From contig CAVTUH010000001.1 of the NCBI GenBank assembly GCA_963737835.1, positions 2,976,001 to 3,040,000 on the forward strand: DNA of 64,000 nucleotides, written 5' to 3'. Every line of letters begins with the position of its first letter. Within the stretch, counting starts at the first letter, position 1. Both the position numbers and the translations under genes were made by a program. The DNA comes from Palsa-1248 sp963737835. GTDB lineage: Bacteria; Gemmatimonadota; Gemmatimonadetes; Gemmatimonadales; Gemmatimonadaceae. The notes below the pieces were generated by a model. It had not been told where the DNA came from. It searched no databases and was given only the letters and a program-made list of their open reading frames with translations. Shown piece by piece: positions 62,721 to 64,000 of the stretch.

Positions 62721-62775
62721 TTGGCCGTTGGCGCGGCCAAAGAGAAAGGAGAAGTGCAGAAAGGAGAGAGGAGAC
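62719..62775 (+). repeat. Family B element between tRNA genes
   Basis: Hairpin TTTGGCCG/CGGCCAAA with a TTGG loop, then GAGAAAGGAGAAGTGCAGAA and AGGAGAGAGGAGACG purine tail, sitting between tRNA-Gly and the second tRNA-Thr. Confidence 0.75.
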
Positions 62776-62798
62776 GAACAGCTGAGTTGTGTTGGAGC

Positions 62799-62871
62799 GC
62801 TCGCGTAGCTCAGTTGGTAGAGCACACCCTTGGTAAGGGTGAGGTCATCGGTTCAATCCCGATCGCGAGCT
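62799..62871 (+). tRNA. tRNA-Thr (anticodon GGT)
   Basis: Acceptor GCTCGCG/CGCGAGC, anticodon stem CACCC/GGGTG with loop TTGGTAA, T arm TCGG-TTCAATC-CCGA. Confidence 0.95.
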
Positions 62872-62944
62872 TGAGGGGCGAAAGGATAGGTTTCGGGTTT
62901 CGGGAACAACAAGGACGACGGCTGGGCGCTGGGCAATCGGGATC

Positions 62945-62979
62945 GGCGGGTAGGGGCGACGCAATGCGTCGCCCGCCGT
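62945..62979 (+). repeat. Family A palindrome, reverse orientation, before tuf
   Basis: GGCGGGTAGGGGCGACGC then AATGCGTCGCCCGCC: the flank (GTAGG) is on the left, opposite to most plus-strand copies. Confidence 0.75.
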
Positions 62980-63014
62980 CGGGGTGACACATCAATTCGG
63001 GGTCGGGCGACGCC

Positions 63015-64000
<986 letters not shown>

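Overview
This is a GC-rich chromosomal window, most likely from Gemmatimonadota or a close relative. No rRNA is present to settle it. The inference rests on the mix of a giant VPS10/BNR-repeat secreted protein, a PafA-type phosphatase, M28 and M55 peptidases, a D-aminoacylase-like amidohydrolase, a Ser/Thr kinase fused to a TolB-like/TPR sensor half, and an OPT transporter. I see no transposase, integrase, phage gene, CRISPR array or rRNA operon.

Layout. 0-26 kb is a run of secreted and envelope proteins, mostly single genes on both strands: an SRPBCC/flavodoxin pair, lipoprotein, M28 and M55 peptidases, VPS10-type protein, kinase, amidohydrolase, OPT transporter, PafA-like phosphatase, CPBP protease, rhodanese and small membrane proteins. 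At 26.5 kb a structured RNA that I read as a candidate 6S RNA, with its own terminator, precedes folE and an SDR gene. 28.2-33 kb holds a Trm112-like protein and a minus-strand operon (TPR, ParA ATPase, lipoprotein, long-chain acyl-CoA synthetase). 33-40 kb has a phosphoribosyltransferase, a V4R protein, ligA and a signalling cluster (GAF protein, diguanylate cyclase, response regulator). 40.8-47 kb has an enoyl-CoA hydratase, recF-dciA-gyrB and glpK. 47.4-51.2 kb is a System I cytochrome c maturation operon (ccmE, ccmF, a ccmH-like gene, a zinc-ribbon protein). 51.2-54.7 kb is cutA, a TPR gene and an ABC exporter on the minus strand. 55-62.3 kb has uvrA, a YbjN-like protein, PspA, an AI-2E family permease and cysS. 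The end carries tRNA-Thr(TGT), tRNA-Tyr(GTA), tRNA-Gly(TCC), tRNA-Thr(GGT) and a truncated tuf, the same order as the E. coli thrU-tyrU-glyT-thrT-tufB locus.

The least expected content is between the genes. Four families of short dispersed repeats recur. A is a perfect palindrome (arms GGGCGACGCA/TGCGTCGCCC) with a conserved flank, in about 15 copies, some tandem. B is a GC-rich hairpin of variable sequence followed by a constant purine tail (GAGAAAGGAGAAAGG-like), in about 8 copies. C is an ACGTTGGACGTTAGACG-type repeat, sometimes inverted around a terminator. D is a G-rich repeat of GGGGTCAGGGGTTAGGG or TCTGGGG words. B and D also lie inside coding sequences (recF, the ABC permease, the ccmH-like gene) without breaking the frame there.

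At least four conserved genes (kinase, acyl-CoA synthetase, ParA-linked lipoprotein, recF) are split by one frameshift each, always at or beside a short homopolymer. Because recF is rarely lost, base-calling or assembly error is the simplest explanation. Start sites below were chosen by signal peptides, Shine-Dalgarno sequences and overlaps.
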